46,659 nt of DNA from Clostridiales bacterium (GTDB taxonomy: Bacteria; Bacillota; Clostridia; Lachnospirales; Lachnospiraceae), in contig JAJPYF010000033.1 in the NCBI GenBank assembly GCA_021205085.1, positions 13,832-60,490 on the forward strand, given 5' to 3'. The notes beneath the pieces are model-generated. The model saw only the letters and a program-made list of their open reading frames with translations, had not been told where the DNA came from and did not search any database. A program made the position numbers and the translations under genes. Below are positions 1 through 8,680 of the stretch, piece after piece (within the stretch, counting starts at the first letter, position 1; each line of letters begins with the position of its first letter).

Positions 1-536
1 TCATAGAGATTCGTGTTTTTTTTTTTTGATTCGGGGAAGACGTAGATCTCCACACCGGCCCGGTGCGCCCACTCCGTAAGCTGCTCCCCGGCCGCCGCGC
101 GGAACGTATCCGCCGCACCGAGAATCACCTTCCGCCCCTGTGCCTTTAGCTTCGAGGCCAGCTTGCCGATCGTCGTCGTCTTTCCGACGCCGTTCACGCC
201 GATCACCAGCACCACGGACTTCTCACTCTCAAAGCGGTACGCCGCCTCCCCGATCTGCATCTGCTCCTTGATACTCTCGATCAGCAGCTCCTTGCACGCC
301 TCCGGCTCCTTAATGTGCTGCTCCTTCACCTTTTCCTTCAGGTTCTCTATGATCTCCTCCGTCGCGCGGACGCCGAGATCGCCCATCACGAGGATCTCCT
401 CGATCTCCTCATAAAAATCCTCGTCGATATGGGAAAATCCCTTAAACACCGAGTCAATCCCGGAGACAATATTATTTCTCGTCTTCGTCAGGCCGTTGAC
501 CAGCCGCCGGAAGAATCCCTTTTTCTCTTCGCTCAT
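1..536 (-). CDS. ftsY: Signal recognition particle receptor FtsY, 3' part missing
   Basis: FtsY is the membrane-associated SRP receptor GTPase that docks ribosome-SRP complexes at the translocon. The start is ATG at 534-536, 17 bases after the smc stop. About 178 codons are visible. They hold an N-terminal helical part ([10 protein letters not shown]), the N domain, the G1 P-loop GVNGVGKTT near residue 115 and the DTFRAAA motif near residue 143. The rest of the NG domain lies beyond the window. The last roughly 13 codons (positions 1-40) read [13 protein letters not shown] and include a run of 12 T at 16-27. They do not match the family, where a conserved GSDPAAV-like stretch is expected, so the extreme edge looks unreliable. 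The gene is the last visible member of the plsX-acpP-rnc-smc-ftsY series. Confidence 0.93.
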   Translation of the reverse strand, partial: MSEEKKGFFRRLVNGLTKTRNNIVSGIDSVFKGFSHIDEDFYEEIEEILVMGDLGVRATEEIIENLKEKVKEQHIKEPEACKELLIESIKEQMQIGEAAYRFESEKSVVLVIGVNGVGKTTTIGKLASKLKAQGRKVILGAADTFRAAAGEQLTEWAHRAGVEIYVFPESKKKNTNLY

Positions 537-553
537 CACATCCTCCTTCCATC

Positions 554-3500
554 TCAGGCATCCAGCTCACTCTCGATCAGGTTCACCGACACCAGCGCCG
601 ACACGCCCTTCTCCTGCATCGTGATTCCGTACAGCCGGTCCGCGGCGATCATCGTCCCGCGCCGGTGCGTGATAATGATAAACTGCGTGTGCTGCGTCAG
701 CTTATGCAAATACCGGGCGTACCGCTCCACATTCGGGTCGTCCAGCGCCGCCTCGATCTCGTCCAGCAGACAGAACGGCGACGGTTTCAGATTCTGTATC
801 GCGAAAAGCAGGGCGATCGCCGTCAGCGCCTTCTCTCCGCCGGAGAGCTGCATCATGTTCTGCAGCTTCTTGCCCGGCGGCTGGGCGATGATGCGGATGC
901 CGCAGTCCAGAATGTCCTGATCCTCGGCCATCGCCAGCTCCAGCGTTCCCTTTCCCCCGCCAAAAAGCTCCTTAAACGTCCGGTCAAACTCCCTTTGGAT
1001 ATCCGCGAACTTCTCCGCGAACTGTTTTTTCATTCCCTCATCCAGCTCCGCGATGATGCCCTCCAGCGTCTTCTCCGCCTGCTGCAGATCCTCGTACTGC
1101 CCCTTAAGGAACGTATAGCGCTCCGAGACGGAACGGTATTCCTCGATCGCATTGACATTGACATTGCCGAGCTTCCGGATCTCCTCCTTTACCGCGGAAA
1201 TCTGTTTTTTCAGCTCGGCCGCGCCCGGAAGGTCGTCGGAGCGCAGCTTCATCGCCTCGTGGCGCGTCAGCTCGTACTCATGCCACATATATTCGGTCTG
1301 GGATTCTCTGGTGTGCTCCAGCTTCTCCCGCTGGTCGTTCAGGCGGAAAAGCTCCTTGTCCAGCTGGGACAGCTCCTGCGAAAGCGCCTCCCGCTTCTCG
1401 AAAAATCCCTTGTGCTCCCGCGCCATCTCTTCCTTTCCGGTTGTACACTGCTCCAGATCCGCGCACAGCGTCTCCCGCCGCTTCGCGGTCTCCCCGCAGC
1501 TTTCGGTCAGCTCCTCAATCTCCTGCTGCCGTTTCTCGATCTCCTGCCCGCTGTTGGAGGCGTTCAGGAGAACCTCCTGCTGCGTCTGGTGAAGTCCCAG
1601 TATCTCCTCCGCCACACGTTGAATGTTTTCTCTGGAAAAATCGGATTTCTGGACAAGCTGTGCAATGGCAACCGTTGCAGCGGAAATCTCCGCCTGCTTC
1701 GCCTCCGCCTCCTTGTTCAGCGCTTCCAGCTCTCCCGCCAGCGCCTCGTTCTGAGCGGTAATGTCCGCTTCGCGCTTACGGGAATGCTCCACCTGAAGAA
1801 GAACCTGCTGCTTGTCCAGCTCCGCTTCACTCTTCTCATCGTCCAGCTTCTGAAGCTCGCCGCGGATATTCTCGTAGAATGCCTCCTGCTGCGCCTGCTC
1901 TTCCCTGAGATGCTCCACCTCCACCTGCAGCGTGTTCTGCCGGATGTAGAAATCCTGCAGCGTCGTCGCCAGCTCGTCAAAATCATCCTTCAACAGCGCA
2001 TCCGCCGTCCGGACATCCTCCAGACGCTCCTGCACCTTCTTTGACTGCTCCGTATGCTCCCGGATCTGACGCTCCAGCGCCGCGATCTCACGGCCGCGCC
2101 CCAGGAGGTTGCTGCTGTTCTTAAACGCGCCGCCGGTCATGGAACCGCCCGGCATGAGTGACTCGCCCTCCAGCGTCACAATGCGGAGGGAATAGTGGTA
2201 TTTCCGCTCGATCGCGATGGCGTGATCGATCGTGTCCGCCACCAGCACCCTTCCAAGCAGATAGCCCGCCACCTGCCGGTAGCGCTCCTCCGTCTTCACC
2301 AGTGTATCCGCCATGCCGATGGCGCCCTGCTCATGGAGGGCTTTTCTGGCCGGAACCGACTCCGGCGCCGACACACTGGTCAGCGGGAGGAAGGTCGCCC
2401 GCCCGTATCGTTTCTCTTTTAACCACGCGATCATCCGCTTCGCCGTATCCTCGTTGTCCGTCACAATATTCTGGATACTGCCGCCTAAAGCGGTCTCGAT
2501 CGCGGTCTCATACCGCTTGTCCACACGGATCAGGTCGGCCACCACGCCGCGGATGCCCGGCGTATCCGCCTTTCGCTCCATGACCCGGCGGATGCTGTTC
2601 CCGTATCCATCGTAGCGCTCCGCGATGTTTTTCAATGTCTCCAGACGGGAGGTCTCCCGCATCGCCTGCTGCCGGAGGCTGTCGAACTCCTTCTCCAGCT
2701 CCTCCGCCTGCTGCCGCCACTTCCGACGCTTCTGATCCACTCCGATCTTCTGCTTCTCCATGTCGAGGATTTTCTCATTTAACTGATTTAAGGCATCCTC
2801 CCGGCTTTCAAGCTGCCCCGCGACATCCGTGCCGGTGCTCTGCTGCGCCAGAAGCTGGCTGTTTAACTGTGCCCTGCGGATATCCGCCTGCTCGATGATC
2901 GTATTAAAACGCTGCTGGCCGCCCTCAATGGAAGCCCTCGCGTCCAAGAGGGCGAGAATCTCCTGCTGGCCGGCCTCGATTTTCTCACCGGCCTGCGCCG
3001 CCTTCTCCTGCAGCTGCTCCAGTCCGGCCTCCAGTTCCCGCTTTTTGGCCTCCGCCTCCGCGATCTGACGGTCCGTCTCAGCCTTCTCATCGCTGTAGCG
3101 CTGCCCGGTCTGCTGGCGGCGGTCAATCTCCTCCTCCAGTGTGTCCAGCCGCTCCCGGACATGCGACTCGCTCTGCTCGATCGTCCAGATCTGCTCCCGC
3201 AGGACATTGATCCGGCCCTCCAGCTTCTCCCGCTCCACGTCGGTCTCGCTGATCTGTCCGGTCAGAAGCGCAATCCGCGCGTCGTTCTCCTGTATCTTTG
3301 CGTCCAGCTCCTCATACCGGAGCCGTGTCTGCTCAAATTCCGCCGAGGCGGCCGTCTGCTGCCCGTCCGCGATCTCATACTTCTCCCGGACGGACGCCTC
3401 CTCCCGCTCCACGCGGTCCATCTCGGAGAGGAAAAGATTCACCTCACAGACCTTCAGCTCGTCCTTTTTCTTTAAATAAATGCGCGCATGCTCCGACTGG

Positions 3501-4120
3501 CGCTCCAGCGGGCCGACCTGCCGCTCCAGCTCCGTCAGAATATCCGTGATGCGCACCATATTCTGCTGCTCGGTCTCCAGCTTTTTCACGGTCATCTGCT
3601 TGCGGCGCTTAAACTTCACAATGCCCGCCGCCTCGTCGAAGAGCTCCCGCCGTTCCTCCGGCTTGCCGCTTAAGATCCGGTCGATCTGCCCCTGGCCGAT
3701 GATGGAGTAGCCCTCCTTGCCGATGCCCGTGTCATAGAACATCTCGTTGATATCTTTTAACCGGCAGGCCGTCCCGTTTAAGAGGTACTCGCTCTCCCCC
3801 GAACGGTAAACCCGCCGCGCGACCGTCACCTCCGAATAATCCAACGGCAGGTAATGATCGGAATTGTCCAGCGTGATCGCCACATAGGCAAAGCTCACCG
3901 GCTTGCGGTTCTCCGTCCCGGCAAAAATCACATCCTGCATGCTGGAGCTGCGGAGCTGCTTTACCTTCTGCTCACCAAGCACCCACCGCACCGCGTCGGC
4001 CACGTTGCTCTTTCCGCTGCCGTTCGGACCCACGATGCCGGTGATCCCGTTATGGAACTCCAGAACGATCCGGTTCGCAAAGGATTTAAACCCCTGTATC
4101 TCAATGGACTTCAGGTACAT
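554..4120 (-). CDS. smc: Chromosome segregation protein SMC
   Basis: SMC is the ATPase core of the condensin-like SMC-ScpAB complex that organises the chromosome. The 1188-residue length is normal for the family. The N-terminal head has the Walker A motif GPNGSGKSN near residue 32. Long coiled-coil arms (heavily charged, Q/E/R/K-rich) flank a hinge at about residues 510-680 ([12 protein letters not shown] and following). The C-terminal head has the ABC signature [10 protein letters not shown] followed by Walker [14 protein letters not shown]. The start overlaps the end of rnc by 20 bp, and ftsY follows 17 bp after the stop, so the three genes are almost surely one transcript. Large ORFs on the opposite strand here are shadows of this GC-rich gene. 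Confidence 0.98.
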   Translation of the reverse strand: MYLKSIEIQGFKSFANRIVLEFHNGITGIVGPNGSGKSNVADAVRWVLGEQKVKQLRSSSMQDVIFAGTENRKPVSFAYVAITLDNSDHYLPLDYSEVTVARRVYRSGESEYLLNGTACRLKDINEMFYDTGIGKEGYSIIGQGQIDRILSGKPEERRELFDEAAGIVKFKRRKQMTVKKLETEQQNMVRITDILTELERQVGPLERQSEHARIYLKKKDELKVCEVNLFLSEMDRVEREEASVREKYEIADGQQTAASAEFEQTRLRYEELDAKIQENDARIALLTGQISETDVEREKLEGRINVLREQIWTIEQSESHVRERLDTLEEEIDRRQQTGQRYSDEKAETDRQIAEAEAKKRELEAGLEQLQEKAAQAGEKIEAGQQEILALLDARASIEGGQQRFNTIIEQADIRRAQLNSQLLAQQSTGTDVAGQLESREDALNQLNEKILDMEKQKIGVDQKRRKWRQQAEELEKEFDSLRQQAMRETSRLETLKNIAERYDGYGNSIRRVMERKADTPGIRGVVADLIRVDKRYETAIETALGGSIQNIVTDNEDTAKRMIAWLKEKRYGRATFLPLTSVSAPESVPARKALHEQGAIGMADTLVKTEERYRQVAGYLLGRVLVADTIDHAIAIERKYHYSLRIVTLEGESLMPGGSMTGGAFKNSSNLLGRGREIAALERQIREHTEQSKKVQERLEDVRTADALLKDDFDELATTLQDFYIRQNTLQVEVEHLREEQAQQEAFYENIRGELQKLDDEKSEAELDKQQVLLQVEHSRKREADITAQNEALAGELEALNKEAEAKQAEISAATVAIAQLVQKSDFSRENIQRVAEEILGLHQTQQEVLLNASNSGQEIEKRQQEIEELTESCGETAKRRETLCADLEQCTTGKEEMAREHKGFFEKREALSQELSQLDKELFRLNDQREKLEHTRESQTEYMWHEYELTRHEAMKLRSDDLPGAAELKKQISAVKEEIRKLGNVNVNAIEEYRSVSERYTFLKGQYEDLQQAEKTLEGIIAELDEGMKKQFAEKFADIQREFDRTFKELFGGGKGTLELAMAEDQDILDCGIRIIAQPPGKKLQNMMQLSGGEKALTAIALLFAIQNLKPSPFCLLDEIEAALDDPNVERYARYLHKLTQHTQFIIITHRRGTMIAADRLYGITMQEKGVSALVSVNLIESELDA

Positions 4121-4805
4121 AGGATCCTCCTTTCAGCCGCAGGATCGTCCGGTATGCCGCCTCCTGCTGCGCCGCCTTCTTCGTAGGCCCCTCGCCGCAC
4201 CCCATCGGCTCCCCGCCGACGCGCGCCTCGATCCGGTAGGTCTTGTTGTGATACGGCCCCAGCTCCTCCAGAAGTACATATTCCAGCGTACCCAGACCAT
4301 CATTCTGCAGAATCTCCTGCAGAATCGTCTTGCTGTCGTAAAAAAGCTGCATGTGCTCCAGATCCTTCAGCACAAACCGGGTGATAAACGCCTTCGCCCC
4401 GGCAAACCCGCCGTCCAGATAAACCGCGCCGATGACCGCCTCGAACGCATCCGAAAGAATCGACTTGCGCTTCCGGCCGCCGGTGTGCTCCTCACCCTTC
4501 CCCATAAAAAGATAATCCCCCAGGCGGATCGCCCCGGTGCAGAACGCCAGCGTCTGCTCGCAGACAATGCTCGCGCGGACACGGGTCAGCTCCCCCTCCG
4601 CCCAGTCCGGATGGCTCTGAAACAAATGCTCGCTGGTGACAATCTCCAGCACCGCGTCGCCGAGGAACTCCAGGCGCTCATTGTTGTATGTTTTTTTCAT
4701 ATGATGCTCATTGGCATAGGAGCTGTGCGTCAGTGCCTGCCGCAGCAGTCCCTCATTTTGGAAATGATATCCGATGAGGTCCTGAAATTCCCGCATTTTT
4801 TCCAT
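4101..4805 (-). CDS. rnc: Ribonuclease III
   Basis: RNase III cleaves double-stranded RNA in rRNA precursors and selected mRNAs. The protein is 234 residues, typical of the family. It carries the signature ERLEFLGDAVLE near residue 43, the second acidic motif SDAFEAVIGAVYLDGG near residue 117, and a C-terminal double-stranded-RNA-binding domain ending in GPTKKAAQQEAA. The start ATG is at 4803-4805, preceded by an AAAGAGG ribosome site. A perfect 11-bp hairpin lies 30 bases upstream (4835-4860). Such a structure in the leader of an rnc gene could be a self-cleavage site, as is known for E. coli rnc; here that is inference. The gene overlaps smc at its 3' end. Confidence 0.97.
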   Translation of the reverse strand: MEKMREFQDLIGYHFQNEGLLRQALTHSSYANEHHMKKTYNNERLEFLGDAVLEIVTSEHLFQSHPDWAEGELTRVRASIVCEQTLAFCTGAIRLGDYLFMGKGEEHTGGRKRKSILSDAFEAVIGAVYLDGGFAGAKAFITRFVLKDLEHMQLFYDSKTILQEILQNDGLGTLEYVLLEELGPYHNKTYRIEARVGGEPMGCGEGPTKKAAQQEAAYRTILRLKGGSYVPEVH

Positions 4806-4834
4806 CTGTGTTATCCTCTTTGTTTCATAATTCA

Positions 4835-4860
4835 GGGCTGCTGTATCCGTACAGCAGCCC
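4835..4860 (-). promoter_or_regulatory. Perfect hairpin in the acpP-rnc gap
   Basis: The arms 4835-4845 and 4850-4860 are perfectly complementary (11 bp, GC-rich) around a four-base loop. Neither side has a T-run, so it is not an intrinsic terminator. It lies between acpP and rnc, 30 bases before the rnc start. Likely roles are an mRNA processing or stability element, possibly an RNase III autoregulatory site. Confidence 0.6.
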
Positions 4861-4889
4861 CGTGTTCACCGTACCTATCATCCATTCCC

Positions 4890-5117
4890 TTACAGAGAAC
4901 TGTTCCGGATCTGCCGGACCGCGTCGCCGACCGTCCGGATCTGATCCGCCTCTTCCGCAGGAATCTCGATACCGAACTCTTCCTCCAGCTCGGTGATAAT
5001 CTGGAACAAATCCAGAGAATCAGCGTCAAGCTCTTCAAACGTCGTCTCCTCTGTGATATCATCCGCTTCCACATCCAGCACTCCTGCTATGATCGTCTGA
5101 ATCTTCTCGAATTCCAT
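4890..5117 (-). CDS. acpP: Acyl carrier protein
   Basis: A small acidic protein of 75 residues that carries growing acyl chains on phosphopantetheine during fatty acid synthesis. The attachment site is Ser34 in the motif DADSLD, followed by the usual helix II (LFQIITELEEEFGIEIP). The length and charge are normal for AcpP. It lies between plsX and rnc, the common Bacillota order, which links acyl supply to PlsX. The start ATG is preceded by an AGGAGGGA ribosome site with good spacing. Confidence 0.96.
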   Translation of the reverse strand: MEFEKIQTIIAGVLDVEADDITEETTFEELDADSLDLFQIITELEEEFGIEIPAEEADQIRTVGDAVRQIRNSSL

Positions 5118-5168
5118 GCCATTTGTCCCTCCTTTCCTGTCGTATTTCTCTATAAACGAAGTTCGCTT

Positions 5169-6170
5169 TTATCCGATATGCTCCATTATTTTCTCATTGA
5201 TGCCCTGCTGCTTGAACAGCACACACTGGAGAATAGCATTTTTCACCTCGACGGCCGTCGAGCTCCCGTGCATCTTCACCACAAGCCCCTTGCAGCCCAG
5301 CAGCGGCGCCCCGCCGTACTGAGAAGCATCAAACTCCTTTAACGTCTGTTTTAGCGCGGGCTTGATCAGAAGCCCGCCGATCTTGGACCGAAGGGACGAC
5401 ATCAGCCCCTCCTTTACCTTTGAGATGAGCGTCGACGCCACGCCCTCATACAGCTTCAGGACAATGTTCCCGGCAAAGGCATCGCAGACAATCACATCCG
5501 CCCCGCCGTGGGGAATCTCTCTGGCCTCGATGCTGCCGGTAAAGTGGATCCCCGGACATTCCCGCAGCAGAGGATAGGTCTCCTTGACCAGAGCGTTGCC
5601 CTTCTCCTCCTCCGCGCCGATATTTAAGATGGCCACTCTGGGATGCTCCACGCCGACCACGTTCTCCATATAAACGGAGCCCATCTGGGCAAACTGCACG
5701 AGGTGGGACGGGCGGGCGTCCACATTCCCCCCGGCGTCCACCAGCAGCGCTACGCCCTTCTCCGTCGGAATCAGCGGCGCCATCGCCGGACGCTCCACGC
5801 CCTTGATCCGGCCGACCACCACCTGGCCGCCGACCAGAAGCGCGCCGGAATTTCCCGCGGAGACAAACGCATCCGCCTCTCCCCGTTTCACCATATTCAT
5901 GCCGACTACCATCGATGACTGTTTCTTCGAGCGAATCGCCATAACCGGGTGCTCCGCCGTCTCAATGACCTCCTCGCAGTGCACCACATCGATCCGCTCT
6001 GCGTCGTAGGTATACTTTCCCAGCTCAGCACGGAGCAGCTCCTCCCGTCCGGTCAGAATCAACCGGATATCCCCGCGGGAATTGACGCTCTCTACGGCGC
6101 CCTTTACGATCTCTCCCGGCGCGTTGTCGCCTCCCATGGCGTCCACCGCGATACGGACCAACTCTGCCAT
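5169..6170 (-). CDS. plsX: Phosphate acyltransferase PlsX
   Basis: PlsX converts acyl-ACP to acyl-phosphate, the first step of phosphatidic acid synthesis with PlsY. The N-terminus has the family start VRIAVDAMGGDNAP. Further motifs are GNSGALLVGG, and VDAGGNVDARP in the middle. Two in-frame ATGs exist. The one at 6176 lies only one base after GGAGGG, while the one at 6170 (MAELVR) has about 7 bases of spacing, so I choose 6170 (333 residues). A promoter-like pair lies upstream at 6201-6229, so the gene may start its own transcript with acpP, rnc, smc and ftsY. Confidence 0.96.
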   Translation of the reverse strand: MAELVRIAVDAMGGDNAPGEIVKGAVESVNSRGDIRLILTGREELLRAELGKYTYDAERIDVVHCEEVIETAEHPVMAIRSKKQSSMVVGMNMVKRGEADAFVSAGNSGALLVGGQVVVGRIKGVERPAMAPLIPTEKGVALLVDAGGNVDARPSHLVQFAQMGSVYMENVVGVEHPRVAILNIGAEEEKGNALVKETYPLLRECPGIHFTGSIEAREIPHGGADVIVCDAFAGNIVLKLYEGVASTLISKVKEGLMSSLRSKIGGLLIKPALKQTLKEFDASQYGGAPLLGCKGLVVKMHGSSTAVEVKNAILQCVLFKQQGINEKIMEHIG

Positions 6171-6200
6171 ACTCATCCCTCCGTGCTTTCTTTTAAAGCT

Positions 6201-6229
6201 ATACTACATCAATATTTTCCATAAATCAA
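6201..6229 (-). promoter_or_regulatory. Candidate sigma-A promoter for plsX
   Basis: On the minus strand a TTGATT -35 box (6224-6229) and a TAGTAT -10 box (6201-6206) are separated by 17 bases, in the 97-bp gap between nagB and plsX. A short GC hairpin of the form GGCG/CGCC lies just upstream of it after nagB. No clear FapR palindrome was seen. Confidence 0.45.
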
Positions 6230-6267
6230 CCACAATCCGGCGTTTTTCCGCCGCCTGCCGCCCTGCG

Positions 6268-7005
6268 CTACACCAGCCCTGTGCACTCGGACAGCGCCGC
6301 CTCATCCGCCACGACCACCACATCGTTGTGAAGCTGGAGAACGGAGGCCGGAACGGACGGCGTGATAGGACCGAAAAATGCTTCCCAGACAATCGGCGCT
6401 TTCTCCTCACCCGACACCACGACAAGAATCTTGCGGGCGCTCATGATCGTCTTGATCCCCATCGTGTACGCCTGCCGCGGCACATGCTCCTCCGAGAGGA
6501 AGAACCGCATATTGGCCTTGATCGTCCGCTCTGTCAGGTTCACGCAGTGCGTCTGCTTTTCAAAGGCGATGCCCGGCTCATTAAACCCGATGTGGCCGTT
6601 ATGCCCCAGACCGAGAAGCTGCAGGTCCACCCCGCCCATGGACTGGATGACGGCGTTATAATCCTCACATGCCTTCTGACTGTCCATCTCCGTTCCGTCC
6701 GGCAGGTAGGTATTGGCCTTGTCGATATTGACATGGTCAAACAGATTTTCATTCATAAAATAATAATAGCTATGGGGATCCTCCCGCGGAATCCCGCGGT
6801 ACTCGTCCAGATTGACCGTGGAAACCCGAGAAAAATCCAGATCGCCCTTCCGGTACCAATCGACCAGCTGCCTGTATGCCCCGACGGGCGTTGATCCCGT
6901 GGCCAGGCCCAGAACACAGGCCGGTTTCATGATAATCTGCGCCGAGATGATATTTGCGGCCTTGCGGCTCATGTCGTCGTAATCCTTCGCTTTGATGAAA
7001 TTCAT
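6268..7005 (-). CDS. nagB: Glucosamine-6-phosphate deaminase
   Basis: NagB converts glucosamine-6-phosphate to fructose-6-phosphate and ammonia, the entry of amino sugars into glycolysis. The 245-residue protein has the sugar-phosphate isomerase fold motifs LATGSTPVGAYRQL near residue 34, NLDEYRG near residue 65, and the active-site loop GLGHNGHIGFNEPG near residue 132. The ribosome site is GGGAGG before the ATG at 7003-7005. The context is odd. It sits between rpmF and plsX, where fatty-acid genes normally adjoin, and its start is only 28 bases from a strong terminator hairpin (7034-7060). That leaves no room for a separate promoter, so expression probably depends on readthrough from rpmF. 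Confidence 0.96.
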   Translation of the reverse strand: MNFIKAKDYDDMSRKAANIISAQIIMKPACVLGLATGSTPVGAYRQLVDWYRKGDLDFSRVSTVNLDEYRGIPREDPHSYYYFMNENLFDHVNIDKANTYLPDGTEMDSQKACEDYNAVIQSMGGVDLQLLGLGHNGHIGFNEPGIAFEKQTHCVNLTERTIKANMRFFLSEEHVPRQAYTMGIKTIMSARKILVVVSGEEKAPIVWEAFFGPITPSVPASVLQLHNDVVVVADEAALSECTGLV

Positions 7006-7024
7006 AAATACGCCTCCCGATGTG

Positions 7025-7060
7025 AAAAGAAAAAGGGTCGGGGACTAAGTCCCTGACCCT
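7025..7060 (-). terminator. Intrinsic terminator or attenuator after rpmF
   Basis: A 12-bp stem (7034-7045 with 7049-7060, one G-T wobble) has a three-base loop and is followed on the minus strand by TTTTT-C-TTTT. It lies 17 bases after the rpmF stop and 28 bases before the nagB start. It would end most rpmF transcripts and could set a low, tunable level of nagB. Confidence 0.85.
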
Positions 7061-7077
7061 CTCATACCTAAACAATA

Positions 7078-7257
7078 TTAGTCCACAGCAATGATCTCTT
7101 TTTTATTGTAGCTGCCGCAGTTCCTGCATACTCTGTGCGGAACCATCAGCTCACCGCATTTGCTGCACTTTACCAGAGTCGGAGCTGTCATCTTCCAGTT
7201 CGCTCTTCTCTGATCTCTTCTCCCCTTGGAAGATTTATTTTTCGGGCAAATCGACAT
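7078..7257 (-). CDS. rpmF: 50S ribosomal protein L32
   Basis: L32 is a small, basic large-subunit ribosomal protein. The 59-residue reading frame begins MSICPKNKSSKGRRDQRRAN and ends in KKEIIAVD. Two CxxC pairs (CSKCGE near residue 31 and CRNCGS near residue 44) form a zinc ribbon, so this is the zinc-binding C+ form of L32. The start ATG is at 7255-7257, preceded by GGAGGTGG. A near-consensus promoter lies upstream (7299-7327). The DUF177/YceD gene often found before rpmF in related bacteria is absent; only 89 bases separate rpmF from ackA. Confidence 0.97.
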   Translation of the reverse strand: MSICPKNKSSKGRRDQRRANWKMTAPTLVKCSKCGELMVPHRVCRNCGSYNKKEIIAVD

Positions 7258-7298
7258 CGCATTCCACCTCCAATGCTTGTTTTAATCACACTTCGACC

Positions 7299-7327
7299 AT
7301 TATAAACATCCATCAAAGGTTTGTCAA
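7299..7327 (-). promoter_or_regulatory. Strong sigma-A promoter for rpmF
   Basis: On the minus strand a perfect TTGACA (7322-7327) and a perfect TATAAT (7299-7304) are separated by 17 bases. The -10 box lies about 40 bases before the rpmF start. It is the best promoter match in the window, as expected for a ribosomal protein gene. Confidence 0.88.
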
Positions 7328-7346
7328 CAGGATTTTCGAATAAATC

Positions 7347-8537
7347 TTACTTTACCAGCGCAACGGTATCCCGCGCGATCGCAAGCTCCTCGTTGGTCGG
7401 GATGACACAGACCTTCACCTTGGAATCCGGGGTGGAGATGACGAGATCCTCTCCGCGGTGTCCGTTCGCCTCCTCGTCCAGCGTCACGCCGAGATAGCCG
7501 AGGTACTCGCAGACCTTCTTGCGGACGAGCGGGGCGTTCTCACCGATTCCCGCCGTAAACGCGATCGCGTCCACGCCGTTTAAGGCCGCCACATAAGAGC
7601 CGATGTACTTCGCCACGCGGTAGCTGAAGACCTCGATGGCCGCTGCGCAGAGCTCGTTGCCGTTGTTCATGCCCTCCTCCAGATCGCGGAAGTCGCTGGA
7701 GAGCTTGGAAATCCCCTGAACGCCGGACTTTTTATTCAAAACATTCATGATCCCGGCGATGTCGAGATTCTCCTTCTTTGCGATAAACTCCATGATGGCC
7801 GGATCGATATCGCCGGAGCGGGTGCCCATCACCAAACCCTCCAGCGGGGTGAGACCCGTGGAGGTATCGACACACTTGCCGTCCTTCACCGCGCTGATGG
7901 AAGCGCCGTTGCCGAGATGGGCGACAATAATCTTTGAATTGGAGAGATCCATCCCGAGGAACTCTGCCATATGTTTGGATACAAAGCTGTGACTGGTTCC
8001 GTGGAAGCCGTATCTGCGGACCTTGTATTTCTCATAATATTCGTAGGGAAGGCCGTAGAGATATGCCTTCTCCGGCATCGTCTGATGGAACGCCGTGTCA
8101 AACACGCCGACCATCGGCACGCCCGGCATCAGCTCCTTGCAGGCGTTGATCCCGATCAGGTTCGCCGGGTTGTGGAGCGGCGCCAGATCATTGCACTCCT
8201 CCACTGCCGCGATCATCTCATCCGTGATCAGTGCGGAGGAAGCAAACTTCTCACCGCCGTGCACTACGCGGTGTCCCACCGCGCCGACCTCGGTCAGATC
8301 CTTGATCGCGCCGGTCTTCTCATTTACCAGAGCATCCAGAACCAGCTGAATGGCCTCTTTATGTGTCGGCATCGCCGCATCCGTGATCTCCTTCTCAAGA
8401 CCGGCCTTCTGATAAGTCAGTCTGCCGTCAATCCCGATCCTCTCGCAGAGACCCTTCGCCAGCACGGACTCGGTCTCAGAGTCGATCAGCTGATACTTCA
8501 GCGACGAGCTGCCGCAGTTGATAGCTAAAACATTCAT
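7347..8537 (-). CDS. ackA: Acetate kinase
   Basis: AckA makes ATP from acetyl phosphate, giving acetate, a main energy step in fermenters. The protein is 396 residues, the usual length. It starts MNVLAINCGSSSLKYQL (the ASKHA phosphate-1 loop) and contains HRVVHGGEKF near residue 87, the phosphate-2 region IIVAHLGNGAS near residue 204 and the adenosine motif FTAGIGENAP near residue 329. No pta gene is next to it in this window. It has its own promoter upstream (8593-8620). Confidence 0.98.
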   Translation of the reverse strand: MNVLAINCGSSSLKYQLIDSETESVLAKGLCERIGIDGRLTYQKAGLEKEITDAAMPTHKEAIQLVLDALVNEKTGAIKDLTEVGAVGHRVVHGGEKFASSALITDEMIAAVEECNDLAPLHNPANLIGINACKELMPGVPMVGVFDTAFHQTMPEKAYLYGLPYEYYEKYKVRRYGFHGTSHSFVSKHMAEFLGMDLSNSKIIVAHLGNGASISAVKDGKCVDTSTGLTPLEGLVMGTRSGDIDPAIMEFIAKKENLDIAGIMNVLNKKSGVQGISKLSSDFRDLEEGMNNGNELCAAAIEVFSYRVAKYIGSYVAALNGVDAIAFTAGIGENAPLVRKKVCEYLGYLGVTLDEEANGHRGEDLVISTPDSKVKVCVIPTNEELAIARDTVALVK

Positions 8538-8592
8538 GACATATTCTCCCTTCGGGTTTTCTCTTTACTCGGCAAAAACATCTGCCTCTCCC

Positions 8593-8620
8593 ATTATAGA
8601 CCAAATCGGAAGATTATCAA
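8593..8620 (-). promoter_or_regulatory. Sigma-A promoter for ackA
   Basis: On the minus strand TTGATA (8615-8620) and TATAAT (8593-8598) are separated by 16 bases, about 55 bases before the ackA start. No catabolite-response (cre) palindrome was recognised nearby. Confidence 0.8.
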
Positions 8621-8680
8621 GTGATATTGCCGATTTTTCTTGTAGTTTTTGTGAATTTTCTTGTGCATATTGACATTTTT

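Noticed and set aside
3903-5342. 479-codon plus-strand frame
   Set aside because: It lies opposite smc, rnc, acpP and plsX, all clearly recognised; it is His/Arg/Leu-rich with no family features, a shadow of GC-biased codons.
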